64,000 nucleotides of DNA, from positions 19,823,606 to 19,887,605 of the forward strand of contig JABAKD010000020.1 in assembly GCA_012845835.1 (NCBI GenBank), read 5' to 3'. The position numbers were made by a program, and so were the translations under genes. This document shows, piece after piece, positions 21,901 to 30,100 of the stretch (the stretch's first letter is position 1; each line of letters begins with the position of its first letter). The notes beneath the pieces were generated by a model. That model saw only the letters and a program-made list of their open reading frames with translations, was not told the DNA's origin and searched no databases. This DNA comes from Undaria pinnatifida. Taxonomy: Eukaryota; Sar; Phaeophyceae; Laminariales; Alariaceae.

Positions 21901-24492
21901 TATTTGACGCGTTTTTTATCTTTTAAATCACCACTTTTACTCTCCAGCTACTCGCACCACGTCTCGTATCAGGTTTTACCCTCAGCGACCATCTTGGTCT
22001 GACAAGCCGTGGTCACAGGTGTTTTGTGTCTTCCCTGCTCTCCTCCGGTACATGCGTTCATTTTAATCGCGCATAGGGTTCAGCATTTCCCCTTTTCAGC
22101 TATTTTTAAGCTCGTCCATTTGCATCGAACTTCGCCAAGTCACACTCTCGCGCTTTCGGCCTGTCGATTAGTAAGAAATACCAGTCCCTTGACGGATTCG
22201 AACCTACGACCTCCTCCTCAATAGCTACCACGTTACACGGCTTACCATTGGGCCACCCGGGACGCCGGCTTCAGCCGATGGTATTAATAGTTGGTATCGG
22301 TAATTATGTTGAATGTTAGGAACACTGTGTGATACCTAATTGTACTTAACGATTGAGGCTGTGCGTCGCGATGGTCACTATTTATCGTCACCAACGGCAC
22401 TAACAGTAGTTAACCGTTCACACTTGTATTATAACCTGATACCTGGCATTCATACCTGGTACCATAACATATTGCAAACAGCGGTGTCCCACACAAATTC
22501 CAAGTAAATTGCCCCAAAAAGCGTGGGTGCAGCATTTATAACTCCCAGGAAGCCACGGCGAAGGGCGAAGTGGCGGCGCGGAGCGCGGGGGTCGTGTCTG
22601 GTTTAGTTTCAGGAAACATGTTCACTTTCACCACGTATTGCACCATTATATATAGATATTATATGTAGATACACAACCGACTCTCAGGTAACAAAGGGCA
22701 CACCACCAGCCGTCTCAAGAAAGAGCCCTAAACAATCGGCCCTCTCATAAGAAAGAGCGCTACAAGAATCTCAGCCTAAAAGTAACCGGGAAATAAGATA
22801 CCGGAGTATTTTATAACTAATTTTCAAGGACGTCAGCCGTGAGTTCGACGAATTTCAGGTCAATACTCATCTTTGCAAGCTGCGTTGTTGGTACTCGTAA
22901 TATACTATATGGGTGATTTTTTATTGGGAGGTGTCCTATTTTTTGTCCACTATAATGGTAAGTGTTGGTATTTTATACCTATTGTTTAGCTTTGAATAGC
23001 TCTATTAATACTACACTGACGAACGCTTAAGACACAGCCTTCCACCATGAATAACATGAGCATCACCTCGGTTTCTTAGCCTAAGACACGCCCTTCCTCT
23101 AATAAGAAATTACTACTAATAACACTAAATATCATCTCGGTTTCTTATCAGAGGACCGGTGCGACAGCTACTAGAAGCATACACTACACTTACAATAATA
23201 ACCGCTGTTCTGTAGTCTAATATAAATAGCGAAAGGGGCATGCATAATGGTCGGTGGCAGTGCGTACCGGTATGTACCAACTAGTAACTAGTATATAGAA
23301 CCAGGTACCTGGTAGTAGTACCAGGTATGCGGCGTGTGGCTTGTGGCGTGGTGTGACGGATGCTGAGCACGGTTTGAAACTGTGCGTGACGAGCAGGACA
23401 GAAACGTACAGCGTAGTGGAAACGTACCTTTCACCGGCAGCAGCGAGGGCAACATGATGACGGAAACGGTGGAATGCCTGGTATACTATCAATAGTGTAT
23501 ATATACCAGGTAGTGAATAATCTACAGAGGCGACAGGGGACACGCACCTTCTCTGGGAAGACGAGGACATCCGACAGCGTGTAGCCAAACACCAGGACGC
23601 ACAGGAGGAGGACGGGGCTACAGAGCTCGCAGAAGGTCGTGACCTTCGTTCTGCGACGGTTCTGTTATAGAGAACCAGAGGACACCAACGAACAAATAGC
23701 AAATCAGACCCCAACGCAGACAAGGAGAAGTGCACACCAACAGCGATAGACGACAGTTTGCAGTGAGTACAATACGTGTGCTCGATCGATACCTAGCCTA
23801 TTATACTACAGAAGTTGCTTAGCGTATCTGCTTGGACGGGTCACGTTGTCTCCGGCGGTGTGGCGTGTCAAGCTCGTAGAGAGACACCTGGCCTGCTTCG
23901 TTCCATATAGACTAAAGTCAGACAGATAGGTTATCTCATCTCATCAAAAACAAATACAGCCATCCTTGACACCAGGGTTGTTGTTTTGGTATGCAACGCC
24001 GGGTCTCGAGCATCATGGCATACAGAAGTACGAGGCGTTTTACACAACGAGCCTGTAGACTAGACTATTGCTTCAACCCAAGACAAGAGTGGTAACTCCG
24101 CTATTACCAGCAGAAGCTGCTGTCGGCAAGGTTAAGGTTACGAGGCGATGGAGCTGGACGGAGAGCCATTCTTGCGGAAAAAAAAAACGATTCGCAGAGT
24201 ACGTATGTCGCAACGCTCCGCACGGCACAATTCAAAAAATCGAGGGTCCATCTTCGAGCAGCCAAAGCCTAACCCATGTCATGGCAGTGCCGTGATACTA
24301 CAGCCCAACTCTCCGCGAAATGCTGTACAAGCTCGTGGCAGGACTCACTGTGGCATTCCTTCTCAAGAGCGCACAGATTTGCTGAAAGGCCAGGGAACCA
24401 TCACTTTGCTGTTTCCTCTCCTCCCCGTCTTCCAAGCCCTCCTCCGCCCCTGCGCCTTCATCTGCACCACAACGTCCGGTGCTAGCCTCCAT
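809..24492 (-). CDS. ABCA-family ABC transporter, 5' part (15 exons in window, 3' part off the left edge)
   Basis: The gene encodes an ATP-driven membrane lipid transporter of subfamily A. Exons in transcript order: 24349-24492, 23548-23661, 20123-20179 (candidate), 17176-17522, 14203-14275, 13007-13176, 11795-12029, 10658-10717, 9663-9887, 7973-8067, 6138-6333, 3836-4223, 3451-3548, 1947-2062 and 809-963, giving 824 codons plus one base. Visible are a first membrane helix (residues about 62-82), a large extracytosolic loop, five more helices (about 360-572), the ABCA hallmark EKESRVRETMRIMGL spanning exons 8-9, Walker A GHNGAGKST (697-705), the Q-loop ICPQHD, the signature LSGGQKRKLS (from 796) and Walker B ILDEPTSG. 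All junctions are GT-AG and splice phases agree throughout. Full ABCA proteins have a second TMD-NBD half, which would lie left of position 1, so full versus half size cannot be decided here. It is divergent from the scramblase gene, with start codons 460 bp apart. Confidence 0.93.
1318..1890 (+). repeat. AATC-type tetranucleotide-rich array
   Basis: Imperfect CAATCAAC/CCAATCAA repeats with a 16 bp higher-order unit (CAATCAATGAACCAAG) at about 1562-1730. Open frames here are repeat artefacts. Confidence 0.9.
1947..2062 (-). CDS. ABCA exon 14, Q-loop
   Basis: Codes for VRQNIGICPQHDALMPLLTA and REHLEMYMDIKG, the ABCA Q-loop and helical region. Of two possible GT donors, GTGGGT at 1946 is chosen because it keeps phase 2 with exon 15. 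Confidence 0.94.
2182..2269 (+). repeat. (CCATA)n pentanucleotide array
   Basis: About 17 near-perfect ACCAT units in an ABCA intron. Confidence 0.95.
2560..2722 (+). repeat. 11 bp tandem repeat (TTAGTAACCTC)
   Basis: About 14 units, with CTAT variants at both ends and a homogeneous CTCTT core. A (GCAGTTA)n array precedes it at 2482-2523. Confidence 0.93.
3012..3124 (+). repeat. (ACATCAAT)n array
   Basis: Imperfect 8 bp units with TGCATGAAT variants, in an ABCA intron. Confidence 0.9.
3451..3548 (-). CDS. ABCA exon 13, Walker A lysine
   Basis: Completes Walker A with GKSTTISMLTGQLGATSGDA. Acceptor CACGTGCAG, donor GTAAGC, ends in phase 0. Confidence 0.95.
3836..4223 (-). CDS. ABCA exon 12, linker and start of NBD1
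   Basis: Begins VVPPEFGTSRNPF, straight after WYLDK as in other ABCA proteins. An acidic linker follows, then GVVIAGLRKEFGSKVAVAGL and DITCLLGHNGAG. The donor splits Walker A after the first base of its last Gly codon (phase 1). Confidence 0.95.
4688..5010 (+). repeat. About 121 bp tandem duplication plus partial third copy
   Basis: GCTACCCGCAATAACGCC starts at 4690 and again at 4811; the GCCGGCAATATA.AGGAACTA end recurs a third time near 4965. Confidence 0.88.
6138..6333 (-). CDS. ABCA exon 11, helix 6
   Basis: Codes for SKTLASLLSPTAFTFGADF and, near the end, the near-invariant LYGVLAWYLDK that closes the ABCA membrane domain. Acceptor CTGTTCAG, donor GTGAGA, phase 0. Confidence 0.95.
6552..6695 (+). 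repeat. About 24 bp tandem repeat with internal TTGACG/CGTCAA dyads
   Basis: Units of CAGCCGTCA..AACCTTGACGTA, several copies. Each holds inverted TTGACG / CGTCAA. Confidence 0.85.
7168..7246 (+). repeat. 12 bp tandem repeat (GGCTATTACCAA)
   Basis: Six units with small variants. Confidence 0.88.
7973..8067 (-). CDS. ABCA exon 10, helix 5
   Basis: Codes for AKLASIAAPCVLFAGVLPRY and IFYGSNRHEAP. A hydrophobic span directly follows SSFFSK, as in other ABCA proteins. Acceptor GGTCAG, donor GTAAGT, ends in phase 2. Confidence 0.88.
8401..8486. mobile_element. 86 bp miniature inverted-repeat element, second copy
   Basis: Same length and ends as the copy at 46052, with only a few differences in the body. 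It lies in an ABCA intron. Confidence 0.8.
8488..8582. mobile_element. Miniature element, diverged copy
   Basis: Shares ACTTGAAGTTAGTATAGGG and GGGGTTTTGGGGCTCTAAA. Adjacent to the copy at 8401 and in the same orientation. Confidence 0.6.
8782..8870. mobile_element. Miniature element, inverted diverged copy
   Basis: Reads TTAGAGCCCCCAAATCCCT, then CTATACTAACTTCAAGT: the same element on the opposite strand. Confidence 0.6.
9080..9355. mobile_element. 276 bp fold-back element enclosing TTAGGG-like repeats
   Basis: 38-39 bp arms in inverted orientation, each starting with the palindrome TTGCACGTACGTGCAA and continuing GGTTTT..AGATTTGCACGT. The interior (9190-9240) is degenerate GGGTTAGGG-type sequence. 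TTTTCGTCA repeats flank both sides. Confidence 0.8.
9190..9240 (+). repeat. Degenerate telomere-like TTAGGG repeats
   Basis: Reads AAGGGTTAGGGTTAGGGTCG, then GGGTTAGGGTCAGG. Interstitial, not a chromosome end. Confidence 0.75.
9663..9887 (-). CDS. ABCA exon 9, helices 3 and 4
   Basis: A 75-codon exon starting VRETMRIMGLKAWSHELSW, followed by two hydrophobic spans and ending in SSFFSK. Phase 0 at both ends. It completes the EKE.R.rE.M..MGL motif begun in exon 8. Confidence 0.95.
10175..10345 (-). mobile_element. SINE-like family A fragment
   Basis: Shares GGTTTACCCTCAAGCG, GTGGTCACAGGTGTCTTCCC and AGGGTTCAGCATTCCCAC with the other antisense copies. Confidence 0.65.
10658..10717 (-). CDS. ABCA exon 8
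   Basis: A 20-codon exon, STMYPLSRMVKGIVEEKESR, covering the conserved 'yPlSR.vk.IV.EKE.R' cytosolic turn between helices 2 and 3. Phase 0 at both ends. Confidence 0.93.
11330..11530 (-). mobile_element. SINE-like family B, minus-strand copy
   Basis: The plus strand reads GCTCATCCCTTCTAGTATCT, CCCCCCTCCCCACGAAGG and CGACTCGCATCGACTCG. Next to a 79 bp tandem repeat. Confidence 0.6.
11505..11663 (+). repeat. 79 bp tandem duplication
   Basis: Two units from GACTCGCATCGACT.GCTGCA to TTGCCCCGAAACCG..GG.GGAG. Confidence 0.85.
11795..12029 (-). CDS. ABCA exon 7, loop end and helix 2
   Basis: Codes for SFRSYYLSGFLTLQTTLDRF, then an acidic stretch, then FPTAAYNQNLFYAAVGYLL (membrane helix 2). Donor GTGAGA. 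A second, diverged copy of the acceptor region lies about 310 bp upstream in transcript terms, at 12325-12400. Confidence 0.92.
12563..12775 (+). repeat. Dispersed family E ('TTTTTGGCT ... GGCCATGGG')
   Basis: About 210 bp with CTTTTTGGCTA, CCGAAATGGTC-like and TAGGCCATGGG words and ending near TCACTTGTCGGGTGGGGTA. Diverged relatives at 8620-8775 and 51575-51790. Origin unknown. Confidence 0.5.
13007..13176 (-). CDS. ABCA exon 6, extracytosolic loop
   Basis: Codes for DDAVAYALDHLEERTWAVI and YTIRMNFTVVPNTN, the loop segment that in ABCA proteins precedes helix 2. Acceptor TTCAG, donor GTAAAA, ends in phase 2. Confidence 0.9.
13290..13510 (+). mobile_element. SINE-like family B, 5'-truncated
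   Basis: Shares GTAGTGGGGAGGGGAGA, GACCCCGGAT and GGGATGAACAAAA with the other family B copies. Confidence 0.65.
14203..14275 (-). CDS. ABCA exon 5, extracytosolic loop
   Basis: Codes for ELVSWLSDTTNGFDV followed by LTHRVHETE. The acceptor GGCTAG follows a CTG-rich pyrimidine-like tract and is supported by the phase-2 junction with exon 4. Donor GTAAAG, phase 0. Confidence 0.8.
14640..14860 (-). mobile_element. Poly(A)-tailed dispersed repeat, family C
   Basis: On the minus strand a body of about 190 bp starting AGCTTGCGCTGCCGGGGTTG ends in a long A run (T25 on plus at 14641-14665). Nearly identical to 36258-36475. Confidence 0.75.
15446..15742 (+). repeat. 19 bp minisatellite
   Basis: About 15 units of CAGCATGTTAACAGTAGAC with CAAGCTAAC variants. 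The lack of unique spacers rules out CRISPR-like organisation. Confidence 0.95.
16135..16345 (-). mobile_element. SINE-like family B, minus-strand copy
   Basis: The plus strand reads TTTTGTTCATTCCATCTATT, CTTCTCCCCCCTCCCCACTA and TTCCCTCGTTGACTCGCATC, the complement of the family B body. Confidence 0.65.
16571..16717 (+). repeat. (CCATA)n array, second site
   Basis: Three blocks of ACCAT units separated by CCTTGACC. Same motif as at 2182. Confidence 0.93.
17176..17522 (-). CDS. ABCA exon 4, extracytosolic loop
   Basis: Residues 106-221. Contains GPFPVPDLDEFVGLG and GNIITQGTLHF, typical of the acidic loop between helices 1 and 2 of ABCA proteins. Donor GTGAGA, phase 2. Confidence 0.88.
18841..19080 (-). 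mobile_element. SINE-like family A, minus-strand copy
   Basis: The minus strand shares with 47341-47655 the run CAGTTTCGTGAGTTCGA, GTGCATACTCGTAT and the body down to GAGAAGGGACGACACCT. The 5' head is diverged. Confidence 0.78.
19690..19850 (+). mobile_element. SINE-like family A fragment
   Basis: Shares AATGCTGAACCCTATGCGCG and GGCTTGTGCAGAAGGTCGCC with the family. Confidence 0.65.
20123..20179 (-). CDS. ABCA exon 3 (candidate)
   Basis: A 57-base in-frame block encoding LDLPGDFGGLLPLARLYSQ, flanked by AG and GTGAAG. It fits the start of the extracytosolic loop and keeps phase 0 on both sides. As its length is a multiple of three, phase alone does not prove it; other small exons could lie between exons 2 and 4. 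Confidence 0.4.
20208..20275 (+). repeat. 9 bp tandem repeat (GTGAAGCAC)
   Basis: Seven imperfect units. Confidence 0.85.
21970..22265 (-). mobile_element. SINE-like family A, copy with a different tRNA-like head
   Basis: The minus strand begins GTCCCGGGTGGCCCAATGGT with GGTTCGAATCC as B box, then shares the family A body (GAAAGCGCGAGAGTGTGA, GGTTTTAC-type end). Confidence 0.72.
23548..23661 (-). CDS. ABCA exon 2, first membrane helix
   Basis: Residues 49-86. A basic stretch (NRRRTKVTT) is followed by FCELCSPVLLLCVLVFGYTL, the conserved ABCA helix 1. Acceptor CTATAACAG and donor GTGCGT, both phase 0, so it joins exon 1 in frame. Confidence 0.85.
24349..24492 (-). CDS. ABCA exon 1 (start codon)
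   Basis: It codes for residues 1-48. The ATG sits in an AAAATGG context. An acidic leader is followed by FQQICALLRRN, the usual ABCA N-terminal motif preceding the first membrane helix. Donor GTGAGT, phase 0. Confidence 0.8.
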
Positions 24493-24952
24493 TTTCGGGA
24501 CGGTGTCGGTGGTATAGCCAGAAGGTCAAGCTATGCCTCTGCCTGCAGTGGTGGAGCAGCCAATACGAGGCAGCTACAGGCGCAGGCGCAGAGGCACCAC
24601 CACGGCAGTGCGACGAATCGCTTAGAAAGAGCGGCGAAATTAAGAAGGAGAGTTGCTTTTTGTCCCATGGCGTGCATGCTTTTTTGTTTTCGGGTGATTT
24701 TTTCAGATTTTTCTCGATTTTCCAGAACGATTCTCCGGGCCTCTCCGCGAGTAACGAGGGAAGGGGGGGGGTTAAATTTTATCATCTCCTACACAAACAG
24801 GCCTCCATACAAATAGCACGAAATGCGGGAAAAACGAGAAATAAATATATTTTTTTACACTCGCACACACACTGGTTATCCATCTGTTTTGGAGGGAACA
24901 AGACTCCCCCACCACTACCGTTTGTCCCTGACAAGGGAGCAGCGCGGATATC
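24493..24952. promoter_or_regulatory. Candidate bidirectional promoter, ABCA / scramblase
   Basis: 460 bp separate the two divergent start codons. On the plus strand, an AT-rich AAATAAATATATTTT block at about 24840-24855 lies about 100 bp before the scramblase ATG and could act as a TATA element. A CCAAT word occurs near 24558, and a T-rich tract at 24689-24722. No transcription start can be read from sequence alone; shared regulation is inference. Confidence 0.55.
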
Positions 24953-25027
24953 ATGGATGCCGCTTCTTCGACGTCGGTATTGGCGGGCGCTGTGGACAAG
25001 ATCGGGAAGATGAAAGGCATGCGAAAG
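24953..25027 (+). CDS. Scramblase exon 1 (start codon)
   Basis: 25 codons, MDAASSTSVLAGAVDKIGKM followed by KGMRK, ending at donor GTATGT in phase 0. It joins the GLELAKEAQRIAQQQG helix of exon 2 in frame. A likely amphipathic segment. Confidence 0.85.
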
Positions 25028-26650
25028 GTATGTCGCGGCGAACTGCTAGTTAAACGTGTTACTTTTGTTCAAGGTGACTATAAACGTTGGATAATCTCCT
25101 TTTGCCAGTTTGCTACTCGAAGTGCGTGTCTTTGAACGGCGCTCTTGCTGCCCGTGCCCGGGGAATGGTACTCGTTGCTCTCGGCAAGGCGGCCCCGAAC
25201 GTCGCTCCCCATAGAGCCCACGTGTGGTGTGCTCATGGCAGTGCCATGTATTTATGTCCCACATCGTTTGGTGGTTGAGCTTCGATGGTGCCCCATGCCC
25301 GAATATTGCTCGCGGACCCTGGTTTTTCATTTGTTTCCATTTTTCAGCAGTACGAGCAAAAGCAAGTGCAACAGCACAGAACAGCAACAAAAACCCAACA
25401 GTTCGAACGTGAACACACCGCAGCACTGCTATCTACCTGTCTACAAGCAGTTGCGCTGCTGCTGCGGTAGTCGTCTTCCGAGTGTTTTGAGTGCTACCTA
25501 ATACCTGGTATACAACAGCACAACACGTCGTAGTTCTTTTCGAGAAAGTATGGCTCACGACGCACAGCAATTATTTGGACGAGAACGTGAGTGTTTATGT
25601 AAGTAATGCCGCAATATCGTACCAGATGGTACGAGATGGTACTACTGCTGTCTCGGAGCCAGCCAGACATGTTTCATACCTCTTGATTAAAGTATGTAAA
25701 TAGTCGAGAGCCAGAGCCAGACAGGTTTCATACCTCTTGATTAAAGTATGCAAATAGTCGAGGTTGTGAGGATATACATTCACTCGCAACGATATCAAAA
25801 TATCAAGGTGAAAATCGTCGCCGGGCAGGGGAGAGGTTGCACTTGAATCGATGCTATAGACTATACCTATAGCCTAAACGCGGGCAGGCTAATTATACCA
25901 AATGCGTTAACTGTGCGTGCTTAGTAGCTACTATTAATAGCTGCATTTTGCATGATGTACACTTGCTACCAGTACATGGTAAACATGCTTCATTCTGCGT
26001 ACTCTCATACTGCTGTACCAGGTTCTTGCCTGCACCAGGCATGTTCGTACCGTGATCAATTTGGCGGCAGAGCTATCATTCCTAGGTGCTCTAATAACGC
26101 CTGTACAGCTGAAAACCGTTTTGGGGACAAAATTACTTGGAATTTGTATTGGGAGGGGTTTTAGGGCTCTCAAGGGTTGATATGCATAGCAGACCAGACA
26201 GAAGGGATGGTGCGGGCAAAGGCGGCCTGCCCTGCCCTGCCCTCTCTTTTATTTTGTTTGTGCCTGATTTCATTCATTTCGAGTTCGTATTATTTACTTA
26301 TCCTGCTCGTATCGTCTAGACTTGGTGACAACAATACGTACATGATACGTGTTCCTTTTGTAAGCATGCATACCAGGGACGCTCATACTCATGTGATACC
26401 GCTGACCAGGCTCACCGTAGGCAGCGCCGTATTCTACAATACAGTACGTTTGTTCTTTGCTGCTTCCTCTCTGTCAAGAGTCAAGGGTTTTCCGTTTACA
26501 TGTTCACCTACATTTCCCATCCATATTGGCATCTGCACCCTACCGTCCCTCTCATATACCTGGTACCGGTTACAAGGAGCCCCACAAGAAGCTTAGCTTA
26601 GCCCAAGAATTACGGGGAAATATGCAACCCGATGCCGGCAGCTGTTATAC

Positions 26651-26726
<76 letters not shown>

Positions 26727-27141
26727 ATTGTTTTTGTTGTTGTTGTCGTTCTCACATTAACTCGCATAATCAAGTCCGAGGTCACAGGACAGGCTCCAGT
26801 CACTCTGGAGCTGAGAAATACCCTATAACACGTACTCGTAGCGTACCTTGTTGATATCCAATAAAAATCCCGGTTTTTGGTCAGAGGGAGGATGGATACA
26901 TTAATGTCTTACGTTTGGACGCGGGCTGGAATCAATCCATTCGCACGTGAGGTAGGGTGCGTCCGACACTGCTGTGCTGCTTTCAGTACAACAGAGGCCA
27001 TGTTCTTGTCTTCGTCGACAACTCGAGCGTGAAATTCTTATCTTGACTGCAGAATTCTCAAGCGCTGTCGCTTACTCTGTACTGCTTGTATGTACGATAC
27101 GAGATAGTCGAATCCCACTCTTCTCTCTCTCTCGCGCGCCC

Positions 27142-27176
<35 letters not shown>

Positions 27177-30100
27177 ATATGTACTGACGTACGTCTCCCT
27201 CACCCGTTTGTCGTAGGGCCTGGAGTTAGCGAAGGAAGCCCAGCGGATCGCACAGCAGCAGGGCATCCAAATCCCAGGCCTGAATAGCACCACTAGCAAC
27301 CCCCAGAACGGCTTCGGCGGAATGTCCCAAGCTTTTGGCGGCACGGGCGGGGGAAGCAATGCCAGCGGCTTCAACACAGGCTCGGCAGCAGGCACTGCCG
27401 CAACCGCCGCAGGCTTCGGAGGCCTAGCTGCCCTGGCGGAGTCTTTCACAGGCGGGGGGTCACAGCAGCAAGGCGGGTTCGGATCCAGCAGAGCTAGCCG
27501 CAGCAACTCTTTCAGTGGCGCCAACTTCGGCCAGCAGCAGCAGCAGCAACAGCAGCAACAGCAAACACCACAGGGCTTCGGAAGCGCGCCTAGCTTCGGG
27601 CAGCAGCCGCCGCTGCAACAACAGGGGTTTCCGCAGCCCGGGTACGGCCTCCCTACACCTCCAGTAGTATTCAACCAGCCTGGTTTTCAACAGCCCGGAG
27701 GCTTTCCACCGATGTCAACACCGATCGGCTTCAGCGGCGCAATGACCACGCAGGGACAACCTGCCTACGGACCTCAGATGGGACCTTGGGCCCAGCCATG
27801 GGCACAGCAACCCCAACAAATGCAGCAACCACCACCCCCCCCACCCCCAATTCAGGGGTTCAACAACAACGGGTTCGCAAGCAGTATCACCTCTCAGCCC
27901 GGGTTCATCCCTGGCTCAGGGAGCTTCGGCTCTCAGCACGGCCGCGGGGGCAGCGACTACTGGTCTGGGGCACAGGTGGCGGGGGCAGGCCTTGCTGGGG
28001 CGGGGCTCGGGGCTGGGCTTGCGGCGACCTACGCGAATGGGTTTGGTGGCGGGGGAGGCGGTGGGTTTGGCGGGTATAATCCGGCACCGCCTCTGCAACC
28101 TCCCCAGGCATACCCTAATGCAGCGGTCCCGTATGGGGGGCCGGGGGGGCCACCTGGGATGAGCACGATGACCATTCCATCGACGAAGGGTAAAGGGAAG
28201 AATAAGGGCGGGGGGGCTCAGGGGGGGGGTGGGGGCAAGAACAAGCCGGGGAAGCCCGCCGTGGTGGAGCAGCAGGTGGTGCAGCAGCAGCAGCAGCAGC
28301 AGCCAGTGCCCCCCGGGCTCCCACCGGCCCCCCTGGGAGGCTGGCTCCACGTGCCGGCGGGGTACGATTTGCCGGAAGGCATTCCTAAGGGACTAGAGGT
28401 GAGTGAGGTGGTTGCGGGTTACGGTTATGATGCATGCGTGCTATATTCTTGCCTGCTTATTTTTCCCGTTTTTTTTTCTTTTTTTTTTATCCACCTCAGT
28501 TCGTGTGCCGTTGCTGTCTCTCCCGACTATCCGGTGCGTTTTTTTACTCTTTCCTGATTTTCGGTCTGGCTTGTTTTGTTGTGTTCTCGTACCCGGTACG
28601 CTAGCATTTCACTTGCTTTTTTACCTTGATGAATTGCGACTGTTTGGTTCACTCTGTTTTACAGTCTGACCACATAATTTGTATCTTCCACTGCTTTCAC
28701 TATTTTTCAGCTATTTTTTTACTACCTGGTACTGCTGTTGTCGGTACTTGTTAATATTAGTACAAGTATAATACCCGATGGTGTTCATGTGAACGGCGTC
28801 ACGGCGGTACATGCCATCATACACGACATATCGTATACAGGAAGGGGAGTCGCCGACCTATATCCTCAATGAGGACACACAGCCTGTCATACGCGCGATC
28901 GGAGTGCAAAGATGAGTTTGGACAGAATCCTCGATCTCAGCTGGAGTGTATTTTCAATTTTTAATTTACAGGAGTAATACGCGCGATCGGGTATCACACA
29001 ATCACACAGCTTGCGAAGATGAGTTTCGACAATATCTTCGATCTCACAGCTGGAGTGTATTTTTATTTCATGTACAGGAGAGCACTGCAGCTGCTGCAGC
29101 TGTATGATGGCATCCGCAAAAGTTTTGTGAGCGACAGAGGACAGGATGACACGACCATGACAGATCAGATAACAGATGACCGACACCACTCACCACCCAC
29201 CCAGCCACCCACCCAGCCACCCACCCAGCCACTCACCACCCGCGTTATGTTCTTTCCGTGAACCATTCTAGACGTATTGATGCACACGCCCTATCAGGTA
29301 CGAGGTACTGCGGTATATGATATTGATATACTCTGTAATACATAGTCCGAGTAAGTAGTATACGGCAACAGAGCGCGCACCAGTTCTTTTTTAGTTTGAG
29401 AAGCAGCCAAAGTACGAACAAGAGCATCTGCTGCCCTGTATAGTCCTATAATATATGCCGCCCCGATTCTGTCAATGGATAATGTCATTGCGAATGTTGT
29501 TCGTGGTGACGCCCACGCACCAGCACCACCATAGCGCCAACCACCACAGCGCCAATACTATCCTGGAACCCGCGCTCTTATGCCGTGCATGGTATTTCGT
29601 GCATACATACCTGGTACATAGCATGATTGATGAGCCACCATCTACCTGGTATAACGACGTGCTGCAGCAGCGATTGTGAGATGACTACCTGGTATGTAGA
29701 AACGAGAAGTGCAAGGCCAAGGCTGAAAGCAGCTGTTTGTGCTTCTTGCCAGCTTGTCAACTAGTCTAGACTGCACATGTGTACATACATGTTTACATCT
29801 TCATATACTGCATGTAGTATGTTCACGTAAGCACCAGCATGCAAGAATCTCCCTCGCGGCCACAGGTGTTCCTTTTTACCGCGCTTATTTGTGGTTGATA
29901 CGGGTGGCTGGGTGGTAATTATAGTAAACGGCAAACCTAACATATTCTCGAAATGTAATGATGAACCCAGTTCGCGAGCATGTCTTCCAGTGGACCAACA
30001 TAGGTTTTTGTTCGTGTTGTCTTTCGGGTAGTCCCCTTTGCTCGAGGATGACACTGCTGTCATGTCATGTCATGTCATGTCATGTCATGTCATGTCATGT

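Noticed and set aside
23428-23477. Possible extra ABCA exon after helix 1
   Set aside because: It is bounded by AG and GTACGT but ends in phase 2, which does not fit the phase-0 starts of the next exons, and the peptide has no ABCA character.
27168-28350. Long minus-strand ORFs rich in Cys, Pro and Leu
   Set aside because: They are antisense shadows of the Gln/Gly-rich scramblase exon 2.
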